Shown here: in pieces, positions 24,271 to 37,289 of the stretch
Layout: the number at the start of each line of letters is the position of its first letter
Position numbering within the stretch: position 1 is the first letter of the stretch
From: Pelagibacterales bacterium SAG-MED09
GTDB taxonomy: Bacteria > Pseudomonadota > Alphaproteobacteria > Pelagibacterales > Pelagibacteraceae
Direction: 5' to 3'
Assembly (NCBI GenBank): GCA_014654245.1
Contig: JACWDG010000003.1
Location: forward strand, 1-48,711
DNA length: 48,711 nucleotides
Position numbers and translations under genes: made by a program
Notes under the pieces: model-generated
Told to the model about the DNA's origin: nothing
Database searches by the model: none
What the model saw: the letters and a program-made list of their open reading frames with translations, nothing else

Positions 24271-25166
24271 GATTGAATTAATTTAGCACATGATTGATGT
24301 AAAATAGAGTGTAATTCAATAAGTTTATTAAAATCTTTATTATAACCACCTCCTAGAACACCGCATAGAGGAATGCCTTTTGAAAAAAAGTTTTCTATAA
24401 CAAGTTCATCTCTTTCTTTAATTCCTTCATCTGAAATCTTTAATTTACCTAAACGATCATTTAAATGAATATCAACACCAGCTATATAAAAAACATAATC
24501 AAAATTTTCTTGGTTCAGTTGTTTTAGATAAAACTTAAGTATTTTGATGTATTCAGCATCTTCCATATTATCATTAAGCTCAACGTCAAGATCGCTTATA
24601 GATTTTTTTGCTGGATAATTTGATTTTGAATGCATGCTAAAAGTAAATACATTTCTGTTATTTTTAAATATATCAGAATTGCCATTTCCTTGATGTACAT
24701 CTAAATCTACAATTAAAATTCTTCCAGCTAATCCTCTATCAAGTAAATAATGAGCGGCAACTGCAACATCATTAAACACACAATAACCCGCACCTCCCTC
24801 AAAATTTGCATGATGACTTCCCCCTGCAGTATTGCATGCTAAACCATACTTGATTGCAAGTTTTGAAGCTAAAACAGTTCCACCTGTTGCTACTAAAGAT
24901 CTTCTAATTACACTATCAATCAATGGGAAACCAATTTTTTTTATAGAGCTTTGATCCAATGTTTTATTTTTAACATTTTTGATATAGTTCTCTGAATGAG
25001 CTTTTTTTAAGGTTTCTTCTGAACAAAGATATGGCGTATGAAATTTTTTAATTATATTTTTATTAATCAAGTAACTTGCCAATGATCCAAATTTTTTGAT
25101 TGGAAATTTATGATCATCTCCAATTTTTGCAAAATAGTCTTCATGATTAACTACTGGTAATTCCAT
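24267..25166 (-). CDS. Histone deacetylase-family amidohydrolase
   Basis: 299 aa, zinc-dependent arginase/deacetylase fold. GGSHHANFEGGAGYCVFNDVAVA carries the paired active-site histidines. ILIVDLDVHQGNGN carries the zinc-binding Asp and His. YIAGVDIH carries the second zinc Asp. The late GGGYN loop is present. Bacterial members remove acetyl or other acyl groups from small amines or proteins (acetoin-utilization protein AcuC and acetylpolyamine amidohydrolase are relatives). The N-terminal layout fits the shorter class IV-like group. The gene touches the hydroxyacid dehydrogenase upstream without a gap. Substrate unknown. Confidence 0.9.
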   Translation of the reverse strand: MELPVVNHEDYFAKIGDDHKFPIKKFGSLASYLINKNIIKKFHTPYLCSEETLKKAHSENYIKNVKNKTLDQSSIKKIGFPLIDSVIRRSLVATGGTVLASKLAIKYGLACNTAGGSHHANFEGGAGYCVFNDVAVAAHYLLDRGLAGRILIVDLDVHQGNGNSDIFKNNRNVFTFSMHSKSNYPAKKSISDLDVELNDNMEDAEYIKILKFYLKQLNQENFDYVFYIAGVDIHLNDRLGKLKISDEGIKERDELVIENFFSKGIPLCGVLGGGYNKDFNKLIELHSILHQSCAKLIQS

Positions 25167-26117
25167 CTATTTAATAACACGAATAGGTTTGCCATTTACG
25201 CAAGCCTCTAAGGCCTCAATCATTTGAGTATAATAAATACTATAATTTTCTGCTGTCACATAACCCAGATGAGGTGTTAGTAATGCGTTAGGTAAAAATC
25301 TTAGTTTATTATTTTCCGGTAAAGGTTCTTTTTCAAAAACATCAAGGCCAGCTCCAGCTATCTCATTTGTTGATAAAGCAATTATCAAATCATCTTCATT
25401 TACGATAGGTCCGCGGGAAGTATTAATTAAAAAGGCAGTTTTTTTCATCTTATCCATTTCTTTCAATGTAATACAATCTTTATATCTTTCTCCTCCTTGA
25501 ACATGAATAGATAAAAAATCAGAATTTTTAATCAAATCTTCTTTGTTGCAGGGTAAAACATCCAATTTTTTACACGTGTCTAAATTTAAATTTTCACTCC
25601 AAGCCATCACCTGCATTCCAAAAGCTTTTCCAATTTTAGCTACTTGTGAACCCACTCTTCCTAAACCAACTAGACCTAAAATTTTTCCTTTCAACTCAAT
25701 TCCAACAGTTGTTTGCCAATAACCTTGGTACATATTATCTATTTCTTCTTTTAAATTTCGAGCCAGTCCTAATATCAAAGTCCAAGTTAATTCTGGTGTT
25801 GGGTGAATATTACTTTCAGTACCACAAACAATTATTTTTCTTTTTTTTGTTGCATCTAAATCTATAGATCTATTTCTTAAACCACTTGTGATGATATATT
25901 TTAATTTACTTAAACTTTCAATTAAATTTTTAGTCATTGGTGTTCTCTCACGCATAATTAATAATGCCTCGAAATCTGATAATTTTTCTATTGTGTCATC
26001 TTCATCTAAAAATGGCTCACTAAAAATTTTAAATTCATATTTCCCTGACAATTTTTCTAAATCTACAAATTGTTGTGAGACATTTTGATAATCGTCTAAT
26101 ATTGCAACTTTAAGCAT
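25167..26117 (-). CDS. D-2-hydroxyacid dehydrogenase family protein
   Basis: 316 aa. NAD-binding GLVGLGRVGSQVAKIGKAFGM in the middle, catalytic Arg in LINTSRGPIVNE, Glu in LDVFEKEPLP, and His in LLTPHLGYVT. Oxidises a D-2-hydroxyacid or reduces the 2-keto acid with NAD(P)H. The substrate domain (RERTPMTKNLIESLSKLKYI) is closest to the broad glyoxylate/hydroxypyruvate and SerA-like group, but a specific acid cannot be named. The start overlaps the upstream EamA gene by 8 bp. It lies between an EamA transporter and a deacetylase, possibly a small catabolic unit. Confidence 0.9.
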   Translation of the reverse strand: MLKVAILDDYQNVSQQFVDLEKLSGKYEFKIFSEPFLDEDDTIEKLSDFEALLIMRERTPMTKNLIESLSKLKYIITSGLRNRSIDLDATKKRKIIVCGTESNIHPTPELTWTLILGLARNLKEEIDNMYQGYWQTTVGIELKGKILGLVGLGRVGSQVAKIGKAFGMQVMAWSENLNLDTCKKLDVLPCNKEDLIKNSDFLSIHVQGGERYKDCITLKEMDKMKKTAFLINTSRGPIVNEDDLIIALSTNEIAGAGLDVFEKEPLPENNKLRFLPNALLTPHLGYVTAENYSIYYTQMIEALEACVNGKPIRVIK

Positions 26118-27003
26118 TTTTAATTTCCTTATTTGATAAATATAAACCTATTATAATTAATAATGCTCCAATCAAGTGGAAAAATTGAAACTGTTCATTA
26201 AAAAATGTTATTGCCATAATTGTACTAAATAATGGGATTAAAGATAAAAAAATTCCTGCTCTGTTAGCCCCAATAATAGAAACAGCTCCTGCCCAACAAT
26301 AATATGAGCCTATACTAGGAAACAAAGCTAGAAAAATAAGAATATAAAATAAATTAGTATTAAATTCTATAAATTGTCCTTGAGTAAATTCATAAAGGAA
26401 CTGTGGAAATACACAAATTAATCCAAAAGTACATATAACATGAACTAAAGTGAGAAGTGGTAATGTGAATTTTTTTTTCTTTAAAAGAGTCGAATATATA
26501 CCCCAGGTAATAACTCCTCCTATCATTATAACGTCACCTTTATTAAAATTTAATGAGAGAAAAATTTTAATATCAAGTTTGGTTATAATTGATAAAATTC
26601 CTAATACTGAAATAATAAGCCCTAAAATTTGAAATTTATTAGTTTTTTCAATCTTAAATAAAAAACACAATAAAATTATTACTGCTGGAATTGCTGTATT
26701 GAAAAGAGTTGAATTAATAACTTGAGTATGAATTAAAGATAAATAAGTAAAAGAATTAAACAAACCAACACTTGTGAAACCTAAAAAAAATAATATGGGC
26801 AAATTTTTTAAAATTGTATCTTTATGTTTTAATATTTCTTTAATAGTAAAAGGAAGTAATATAAGCCACACAAGTGACCATCTATAAAACACTAATGACA
26901 ATGGAGGAATATTTTCTAAGAAAGCAAATTTTCCTACCATAAAATTACCAGACCAAAATAATGTTGCACAAACCAACATTATATATGCTTTGGTATTTTG
27001 CAT
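26110..27003 (-). CDS. EamA/DMT-family membrane transporter
   Basis: 297 aa, ten helices in two EamA repeats: MLVCATLFWSGNFMVGKFA begins helix 1 and IGSYYCWAGAVSIIGANRAGIFLSLIPLF marks the second repeat. It starts 3 bp after the dadA-like stop, so it probably moves an amino acid, keto acid or related product. Third transporter of this superfamily in the window; the three differ clearly in sequence and are not recent duplicates. Confidence 0.85.
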   Translation of the reverse strand: MQNTKAYIMLVCATLFWSGNFMVGKFAFLENIPPLSLVFYRWSLVWLILLPFTIKEILKHKDTILKNLPILFFLGFTSVGLFNSFTYLSLIHTQVINSTLFNTAIPAVIILLCFLFKIEKTNKFQILGLIISVLGILSIITKLDIKIFLSLNFNKGDVIMIGGVITWGIYSTLLKKKKFTLPLLTLVHVICTFGLICVFPQFLYEFTQGQFIEFNTNLFYILIFLALFPSIGSYYCWAGAVSIIGANRAGIFLSLIPLFSTIMAITFFNEQFQFFHLIGALLIIIGLYLSNKEIKNA

Positions 27004-27006
27004 GTA

Positions 27007-28248
27007 TTAATTGAATCTTGCTGAGCTATAAGGATCTAAATATAAATTAGTATTTTCTTTAGCAATCATTCCAGAAACAATCTTTCCTGAAATTGGACCA
27101 AGAGTCCAGCCTAAATGATGATGTCCAAAGCAATAAAAAACATTTTTATAGTTTTTTGAAGGACCCATTATGGGCAAAAAATCTGGCAAAGTAGGTCTAA
27201 ACCCTAACCATTCATCTTCATGTTCAGGCAAATCGCCTAGCATATATTTTGCATTGTTGATTAAATTATTAATTCTTGATTTTGACAAAGGGTTTTTTAA
27301 ACCTCCAAACTCAACTGTTCCAACTACCCTTAAACCTTGTTCCATAGGTGTGATACCAAATCCTCTATTAGAAAAAATTACTGGTCTAGAAAGCATATGA
27401 TCGCAATCTTTAAAATGTACATGATATCCTCTTTCAGTATCTAAGGGGATTTTTTCATCAAGATTGTCTGTTAACTTTTTAGAAAATGCTCCACATGTAA
27501 TTACAATCTTATCAAATTTATATTCATCAACTTCAGTTTTGAGAACAGGTTTCTCATTATCGAATTTTACTTCTTGGATATTTAATTTTTTAAATTTTCC
27601 TCCTTTTTTTAAAAAAAGTTCAAATAACTTTAGAAGAATTTTTTTTGGATTTCTTGCGTGTCTGGCATACGGGTAGTAAACACCAGCATGATAAATCGGT
27701 TTTATATTTGGCTCTAGATCGTGAATTTCATGCTTATTAACTAATTGTTGTTTTACACCTAATTCATCTCTTACTTTTATTTCAAGTTCTCTGCTTTTTA
27801 AATCTTGATCACTCCAAATGTATAATATTCCTTTACTTTCAACTAATCCCTCTAAATCTATTTCGTCAAAAAGTTCATCATAAGCTGGTAATGCAAGATC
27901 TAAAATTTGATGCATATATTTTGCAGTATGCATCATTTTTTTTTTTGAAGTATTTAATATAAATTTAAAAAACCACGGTATCATTTTTGGAACATAATTC
28001 CATTTAAGAGCCAAAGGACCAGTAGAACTTAATAACATCGCTGGCACGTCAGCTAATACATCTGTTCTATTTAGAGATAAAGAGGCGTAAGGAGAAAAAT
28101 GGCCTGCGTTACCATATGATGCTGCTGGACTTCCAGGTTCATCTCTGTCAAATAAAGTTACATCAAATCCTTTTTTTTGTAAAAATAATGCATTTGAAAC
28201 TCCTTGTATTCCTGCACCTACAATACCTATCTTAACTTTATTAAACAT
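27007..28248 (-). CDS. dadA: D-amino acid dehydrogenase-like FAD oxidoreductase
   Basis: 413 aa. FAD motif IGIVGAGIQGVSNALFLQKKGFDVTLFD at the N-terminus, RDEPGSPAASYGNAGHFSPYA as in DadA, and C-terminal FGITPMEQGLRVVGTVEFGG and CFGHHHLGWTLGPISGKIV. DadA deaminates D-amino acids to keto acids and passes electrons to the respiratory chain. Length is slightly short of E. coli DadA. Its start follows the TATACT element at 28256-28261 by 7 nt with no Shine-Dalgarno. It is followed by an EamA transporter and a hydroxyacid dehydrogenase, which fits amino-acid/keto-acid catabolism. Other amines as substrate are possible. Confidence 0.85.
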   Translation of the reverse strand: MFNKVKIGIVGAGIQGVSNALFLQKKGFDVTLFDRDEPGSPAASYGNAGHFSPYASLSLNRTDVLADVPAMLLSSTGPLALKWNYVPKMIPWFFKFILNTSKKKMMHTAKYMHQILDLALPAYDELFDEIDLEGLVESKGILYIWSDQDLKSRELEIKVRDELGVKQQLVNKHEIHDLEPNIKPIYHAGVYYPYARHARNPKKILLKLFELFLKKGGKFKKLNIQEVKFDNEKPVLKTEVDEYKFDKIVITCGAFSKKLTDNLDEKIPLDTERGYHVHFKDCDHMLSRPVIFSNRGFGITPMEQGLRVVGTVEFGGLKNPLSKSRINNLINNAKYMLGDLPEHEDEWLGFRPTLPDFLPIMGPSKNYKNVFYCFGHHHLGWTLGPISGKIVSGMIAKENTNLYLDPYSSARFN

Positions 28249-28255
28249 TAGTTAA

Positions 28256-28284
28256 AGTATACTTTTTTTTTTAAAATCATTTAA
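28256..28284 (-). promoter_or_regulatory. Promoter for dadA-like unit, leaderless-looking
   Basis: Minus strand: TTAAAT (28284-28279), 17-bp spacer, TATACT (28261-28256), then 7 nt to the ATG (TATACTTTAACTAATG). No ribosome site. The RNA would begin at or next to the start codon. Confidence 0.45.
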
Positions 28285-28298
28285 GCGACAAATTATAC

Positions 28299-29423
28299 TT
28301 ATGCTATAGATTGCTTACTATGAATTTTGGCACTCATAACTATGCCAAACCCAATCATCGTGGCCAACATTGATGAACCTCCATAAGACATTATGGGCAG
28401 AGGAGATCCAACGATAGGTAGAAGTCCTAAAACCATACTCATATTAATTACAATGTAGACAAATAAAGATGCGCCAAAACTATAGCAAAACAATTTTGCA
28501 AAATAACTTCTTGAAATAGATCCTATTTTAATAACTCTATAAATTATTATTGCATAAATTAACAAAAGTAAGACTGATCCTAAAAAACCAAATTCCTCTG
28601 AAAAAAGAGTAAAAATAAAGTCCGTATGTTTTTCAGGTAAAAATTCTAAATAACTTTGTGTTCCTTTTAAAAACCCTTTTCCAAAAAGGCCTCCTGATCC
28701 AACAGCAATTTTAGATTGAATAATTTGATACCCCGCACCTAGTGGATCTCTATCAGGGTTTAAAAAAGTTAATACTCTTAACTTTTGGTACGGTTTTAAA
28801 AAAGAAATTATGAATGGTAATGATAAAAGAGATATTAAAAAAGAATAAAAAAAATATTTATGATTAAAACCTGCAAACCACAAAACCAAAATCCCACTTA
28901 TTGATATTAATATCGATGTCCCTAGATCTGGTTGAATAACAACTAAACTCATTGGTAAAAAAATAATAATGACTGATACCAGAACTGAATAAAATGAATT
29001 TACATTTTCAAGTCGTTTTCTATGAAAATATTTAGCTAAACATAAAATGATAAATATTTTCATGAGTTCTGACGGTTGAATATTTATAAAATACAAATCA
29101 ATCCATCTTTGAGAACCAGATGCAGTTACTCCAAAGTTAATAGTCCAAATTAGCATCAAGACAATTAAAAAGTAAACAGCATAACTAATTGAAAACCAAA
29201 TTTTTATATTCATAAATGAAATGACCAACATTAATGAAATAAATACTGAAAATTTTATAAAATGACTTTTTGTATGAAAAAGTATTTGACCTCCATCTGT
29301 CGAATACATGGTTGCAAGGCTAATAAATCCAAGTAATAAAATACTTCCTAATAAGACTAAATCTAAATCTCTTATTTTTTGAAAAAAATTATTTTGTTTA
29401 TTTAATCGATTATGTAAATACAT
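28299..29423 (-). CDS. rodA: Rod-shape determining protein RodA (SEDS peptidoglycan polymerase)
   Basis: 374 aa, about ten membrane helices. SEDS motifs: FVLVVIQPDLGTS-type segment (VVIQPDLGTSILI), GAGYQIIQSKIAVGSGGLFGKG, LPEKHTDFIFTLFSEEFGF, and the late LPIVGSPLPIMSYGGSSM. RodA polymerises glycan strands in the elongasome together with the transpeptidase PBP2. It directly abuts mrdA (no spacing) in the mreBCD-mrdA-rodA order typical of cell elongation operons. Confidence 0.96.
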   Translation of the reverse strand: MYLHNRLNKQNNFFQKIRDLDLVLLGSILLLGFISLATMYSTDGGQILFHTKSHFIKFSVFISLMLVISFMNIKIWFSISYAVYFLIVLMLIWTINFGVTASGSQRWIDLYFINIQPSELMKIFIILCLAKYFHRKRLENVNSFYSVLVSVIIIFLPMSLVVIQPDLGTSILISISGILVLWFAGFNHKYFFYSFLISLLSLPFIISFLKPYQKLRVLTFLNPDRDPLGAGYQIIQSKIAVGSGGLFGKGFLKGTQSYLEFLPEKHTDFIFTLFSEEFGFLGSVLLLLIYAIIIYRVIKIGSISRSYFAKLFCYSFGASLFVYIVINMSMVLGLLPIVGSPLPIMSYGGSSMLATMIGFGIVMSAKIHSKQSIA

Positions 29424-31298
29424 TTATATATTCAAATATTTGTTACTTTCAAAATTTTTACGAATTTCATGGCGATCGATAATTTTTTTAAATAATTTTT
29501 TTGCTAGTGGAGCAGCAACAGAACTTCCTGATCCGCCATGTTCTATTAAAATACTTACTGCATATCTTGGGTTTTTATATGGTCCGAATGCTATATATAA
29601 TGCATGGTCCCTTTCCTCATAAGGAATTTCTGAAGTTTCTAAATCAAGTTCACGATCTTTTTTGGTAATTCTTTTTACTTGTGCAGTGCCAGTCTTTCCA
29701 GCAAATTGATAATTTAGATCATCTATACGAGATCTGTATGAAGTTCCTCTAATTTCATTTGTAGAACTAAACATTGCATCTTGTATTAGTTTTATATTTC
29801 TTGTCTCTTTTACAATTAAAGCAAATTTATCCTCATAATTAATATTATCATCCAAAATAATTTTTGGATAAATTTTATGACCTCCATTAGCAATTTGTGC
29901 AGTCATTAAACATAGTTGAATTGGTGTAGTTTGAATATAGCCTTGGCCAATTCCAGTTATGATAGTTTCACCTAGTAGCCAATTTTTTCCTAAAGCATTT
30001 TTTTTCCAAATTGTACTTGGTATTAAACCATTTTTTTCATTATTAAATAAATCTCCAAAAACTTTTTCACCTAAGCCAAATTTTTTAGCGGTTTCACTTA
30101 ATTTATCTACACCAAGTCTTCTAGCTATTTCATAAAAATAGGTATCACAAGATTGCTTCATGGCTTCTCTTAAGTTTACAGATCCATGCCCTTCTTTTTT
30201 CCAGCAATGATATTTTTGTCCATATAATTCCATTGGGTTTTTATGTCCTTTGCAATGAACTCTAAATTTTGGATTAATAATTTCATTTTCGAGTGCTGAC
30301 AAAGCTACAATTGGTTTTATTGTTGACCCTGGGGAGTAATTTCCTGACAAAGATTTGTTCACTAATGGTTTCATAGGATTGTTTCTAATTAATTGCCAAT
30401 TATCTTCACTTATGCCAAATACGAATTCATTAGGATCAAAAGAAGGTGAAGAATGCATTGCAATAACGTTCCCATTAAAAATATCCATTACACATATAGA
30501 GCCTGCTTTTTCAGCTAATAATTCATTAGCTAGTTTTTGTATTTCTGTATCAACAGTTAATCTTATTGATTGACCTTGGTCACCTTTCTGAAAGGCTAAT
30601 TGGCTTATTCTTCTACCATATGCATTTACTTCGTATCGTTCAATCGAATTACTACCAATCAAATCATTCTCAAAAGTTTTTTCTAAACCTGTTTTTCCAA
30701 CTTTTAATCCTTGAACAAATTTTTCTTTAATATTATCATTTTTTAAAATATCTTCTTCATTAGCTTGACTAACATAGCCAAGAATATGTGTATAATTTTC
30801 TTTAAATGGATAGTTTCTAGATATAGAAATTACGGGCTTAACTCCGTTTAAATCATACAAGTTATTATTTATTTTTGAAAAATTTTCCCAAGTTAAATTG
30901 TTGGCAACAATAAGGGTTTCCCATGATTTAATTTCTTTTTTTTTCTTTAAAATTTTTTTAAATTGATTTTCTGATAAACCAAGAATATTTTTAATTCTGT
31001 TTATTGTATATCTAAAATTTTCTACCTCCTCAGGAATTAGATGTAGCTGATAAGCTTCAAAATTACCTGCAATAGTATTTCCAAAAAAGTCTTGGAAAAT
31101 TCCTCTTACTGGTGGCAACTTCCACTCTCTTATTCTATTTTTATCTGAAAGTGTTAGATATTTTTTATTTTCTTTAATTTGCAAAAAAAACAATCTACTG
31201 ACTATACCTCCTAAAATAATTACTTTAGCCACTCCTAAAATAAACATTCTTCTATTGATTGAATTTAATTTTAAAACGTTATCACTTTGATTAATCAT
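29424..31298 (-). CDS. mrdA: Penicillin-binding protein 2 (elongation transpeptidase)
   Basis: 624 aa. One N-terminal membrane helix (about 17-37), pedestal domain with EWKLPPVRGIFQDFFG, and C-terminal transpeptidase. The SxxK motif is in NYSPGSTIKPIVAL, the SxN position is SCD in MKQSCDTYFYEIARRLG, and the KTG is in FAGKTGTAQV. GQGYIQTTPIQL precedes it. Cross-links new peptidoglycan during cell elongation in the periplasm. The start overlaps mreD by 8 bp. SCD replaces SxN, as is usual for PBP2. Confidence 0.97.
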   Translation of the reverse strand: MINQSDNVLKLNSINRRMFILGVAKVIILGGIVSRLFFLQIKENKKYLTLSDKNRIREWKLPPVRGIFQDFFGNTIAGNFEAYQLHLIPEEVENFRYTINRIKNILGLSENQFKKILKKKKEIKSWETLIVANNLTWENFSKINNNLYDLNGVKPVISISRNYPFKENYTHILGYVSQANEEDILKNDNIKEKFVQGLKVGKTGLEKTFENDLIGSNSIERYEVNAYGRRISQLAFQKGDQGQSIRLTVDTEIQKLANELLAEKAGSICVMDIFNGNVIAMHSSPSFDPNEFVFGISEDNWQLIRNNPMKPLVNKSLSGNYSPGSTIKPIVALSALENEIINPKFRVHCKGHKNPMELYGQKYHCWKKEGHGSVNLREAMKQSCDTYFYEIARRLGVDKLSETAKKFGLGEKVFGDLFNNEKNGLIPSTIWKKNALGKNWLLGETIITGIGQGYIQTTPIQLCLMTAQIANGGHKIYPKIILDDNINYEDKFALIVKETRNIKLIQDAMFSSTNEIRGTSYRSRIDDLNYQFAGKTGTAQVKRITKKDRELDLETSEIPYEERDHALYIAFGPYKNPRYAVSILIEHGGSGSSVAAPLAKKLFKKIIDRHEIRKNFESNKYLNI

Positions 31299-31797
31299 TT
31301 ATGGCCTGTAAATATTTGTCAAAAAAAGATATTATTGGCATATATAATAAAAAAGTAAAAAAATTATTTACCACATAAAACATAATATCTAGTTCAAAAG
31401 AAAAAAAGAAAAATAAAACTGAATAATTTATTGAATTGATCAAACTAATAATGAACAGAAAATAAAACCAATCTTTAATTAAATTTGGTCTTATAGTTAT
31501 ATTTCTTAAGTAAGCAGCAAATATACAAACTAAGATATATGAAAACGAGCTTATTCCTAAAGGTAAGCCAACTACTGTATCGTTAACAAGACCAGAGATA
31601 AAAACTAATAAAAAATCAAATCTACTGTACTCTTTAAGAGTAAAATAAAAAATTAGTAAAAATGGAAAATTAAAAGAGAAGTATTGTAAATCAATATAAT
31701 TAAAATCAAATTCATTTAAGACTGAAATATAAAGAACTAAAACTGGTAACCAGGTGTAAACTTTATATAACCAATTTTTTTTTTGAAAACTGATCAC
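31291..31797 (-). CDS. mreD: Rod-shape determining protein MreD
   Basis: 168 aa, five to six membrane helices, aromatic-rich. FDFLLVFISGLVNDTVVGLPLGISSFSYILV is the conserved MreD segment (GLxxDxxxGxPxG). Inner-membrane scaffold between MreC and the peptidoglycan enzymes. Its start is directly after the mreC stop; its stop overlaps the mrdA start. Confidence 0.92.
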   Translation of the reverse strand: MISFQKKNWLYKVYTWLPVLVLYISVLNEFDFNYIDLQYFSFNFPFLLIFYFTLKEYSRFDFLLVFISGLVNDTVVGLPLGISSFSYILVCIFAAYLRNITIRPNLIKDWFYFLFIISLINSINYSVLFFFFSFELDIMFYVVNNFFTFLLYMPIISFFDKYLQAIND

Positions 31798-33009
31798 TTA
31801 ATAATCCCCTCTATTTAAAATGCATTTTCTATATTCAGAAGTGCCAATTTTATAACCTTTTTTAAACGCACTTTTTTGACATTTTGAACTATATAGTAAA
31901 TTTAGGCGTAAAAATTCTAATTCTTTTTGATCTGTTTTATTTTGATTTATTTCATCTATTTGTTTTTTGATAATTTGTTTTAAATTAATATTTATAGAGT
32001 TTAAGTTTTCAGTTTCAGAAACTAAATTTTTATTTTCCTCTATAAATTTACTATTAGTTTCATTTAAAATTTTAATTTGATCGTTTAATAATTTTAATTT
32101 AATTGCTTCTGTATTTTGATTTGAGCTAGTTAATTCATCAACTTGAGAGGATAAATTCTTTTGATTTACGTTTTTTTTTTCAATTTCAGCAAAGACATAT
32201 TTAAGTTGACTAAAGTCACTATAAAAATTGAGATATACACTTTCATTATTTACTGTAAGCCTGCCTACAGGAACACCGCTTCTAAAAAGATCGCCAGTTC
32301 CAGAAGTATAACCAATACTTTGATCTTGAATTTCCTCAATTAAATTTCCTTTTATATATTTAATTTCACCTGAATTTTTTCCGTCACCAATAACAATAGC
32401 TTGAATATTTCCTGGAGTGATCGAAATTGGAACACTCGAATTAAGATCTGATAACAACAAAACCCTGGAGGTTTTAAAATTTGTTTCAATAACCCTCCCA
32501 ATAAGGTAATTTTTATCAAAAATATTTGTTCCTATCTTTAGTCCTTCTGCACTACCTTTGTTAATAATAATTGTTTTTAAAAAAGGACTATCATGGTCAA
32601 CAATTACTTTTGCTAAGATTTTACTTGTTGTTAATGTGAAATCCTCTATTAAATTTTTTAGCTCTTTGTTTTCACTGACAATTATCTCATTCAATACTTC
32701 TTTTGATTTTAAATTTTCCAATTTTTTTTTATTTAATTTATATTCATCGTAAAAATTTGAATACTCAGTAATTGTTTTATAAGAATTAATAATTAAGTTT
32801 TCAGGTATAGAAACAACAAATGAAGACCTGTAAACGATTTCATTAATAGTATTTCTTAAATTATTCACTATTTTAAAGTTAAAACTTGATAAAATAATTA
32901 TTAGAATAGAAATAAATAAAAGTGATAATAATGAAAATTTTTGTTGTGTTTCTTTTTTTAAAAAAGCAGATCGGATTGCAATTATAAAATCATCTCTGCT
33001 TGAGGCCAT
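31798..33009 (-). CDS. mreC: Rod-shape determining protein MreC with long C-terminal extension
   Basis: 403 aa. Membrane helix near residues 24-45, first coiled coil about 70-120, and the MreC beta domain (AKVIVDHDSPFLKTIIINKGSAEGLKIGTNIF, VLLLSDLNSSVPISI, YTSGTGDLFRSGVPVG, SDFSQLKYVFA) to about residue 275. After that comes an extension of some 125 residues: a second predicted coiled coil (about 275-370) and a tail with two cysteines (Cys377, Cys396) around KKGYKIGTSEYRKC. Many MreC proteins end soon after the beta domain. MreC links MreB to the cell-wall synthases in the periplasm. Located between mreB and mreD. Confidence 0.93.
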   Translation of the reverse strand: MASSRDDFIIAIRSAFLKKETQQKFSLLSLLFISILIIILSSFNFKIVNNLRNTINEIVYRSSFVVSIPENLIINSYKTITEYSNFYDEYKLNKKKLENLKSKEVLNEIIVSENKELKNLIEDFTLTTSKILAKVIVDHDSPFLKTIIINKGSAEGLKIGTNIFDKNYLIGRVIETNFKTSRVLLLSDLNSSVPISITPGNIQAIVIGDGKNSGEIKYIKGNLIEEIQDQSIGYTSGTGDLFRSGVPVGRLTVNNESVYLNFYSDFSQLKYVFAEIEKKNVNQKNLSSQVDELTSSNQNTEAIKLKLLNDQIKILNETNSKFIEENKNLVSETENLNSININLKQIIKKQIDEINQNKTDQKELEFLRLNLLYSSKCQKSAFKKGYKIGTSEYRKCILNRGDY

Positions 33010-33014
33010 TATTC

Positions 33015-35622
<2,608 letters not shown>

Positions 35623-35642
35623 AATTCTAAATTTTTAGAATT
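35623..35642. promoter_or_regulatory. Inverted repeat forming the leuA leader, next to the start codon
   Basis: Perfect 9-bp arms AATTCTAAA (35623-35631) and TTTAGAATT (35634-35642) with a 2-bp centre, touching the leuA ATG (35622-35620). In RNA it would fold into a small hairpin that makes up almost the whole leader; no Shine-Dalgarno is present. May be an operator or a translational element. Confidence 0.5.
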
Positions 35643-35645
35643 TGA

Positions 35646-35673
35646 ATAATACAATCTATAATAGATTTTGCAA
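35646..35673 (-). promoter_or_regulatory. leuA promoter with a palindromic spacer
   Basis: Minus strand: -35 TTGCAA (35673-35668), 16-bp spacer, -10 TATTAT (35651-35646). The spacer holds the inverted repeat AATCTAT-A-ATAGATT (35653-35667), which fills it exactly. A repressor bound there would block RNA polymerase. Transcription would start near 35639, giving a leader of about 17 nt. Confidence 0.55.
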
Positions 35674-35698
35674 AATAATTGTAAGAAATTAGCTTTTT

Positions 35699-37288
<1,590 letters not shown>

Positions 37289-37289
<1 letters not shown>

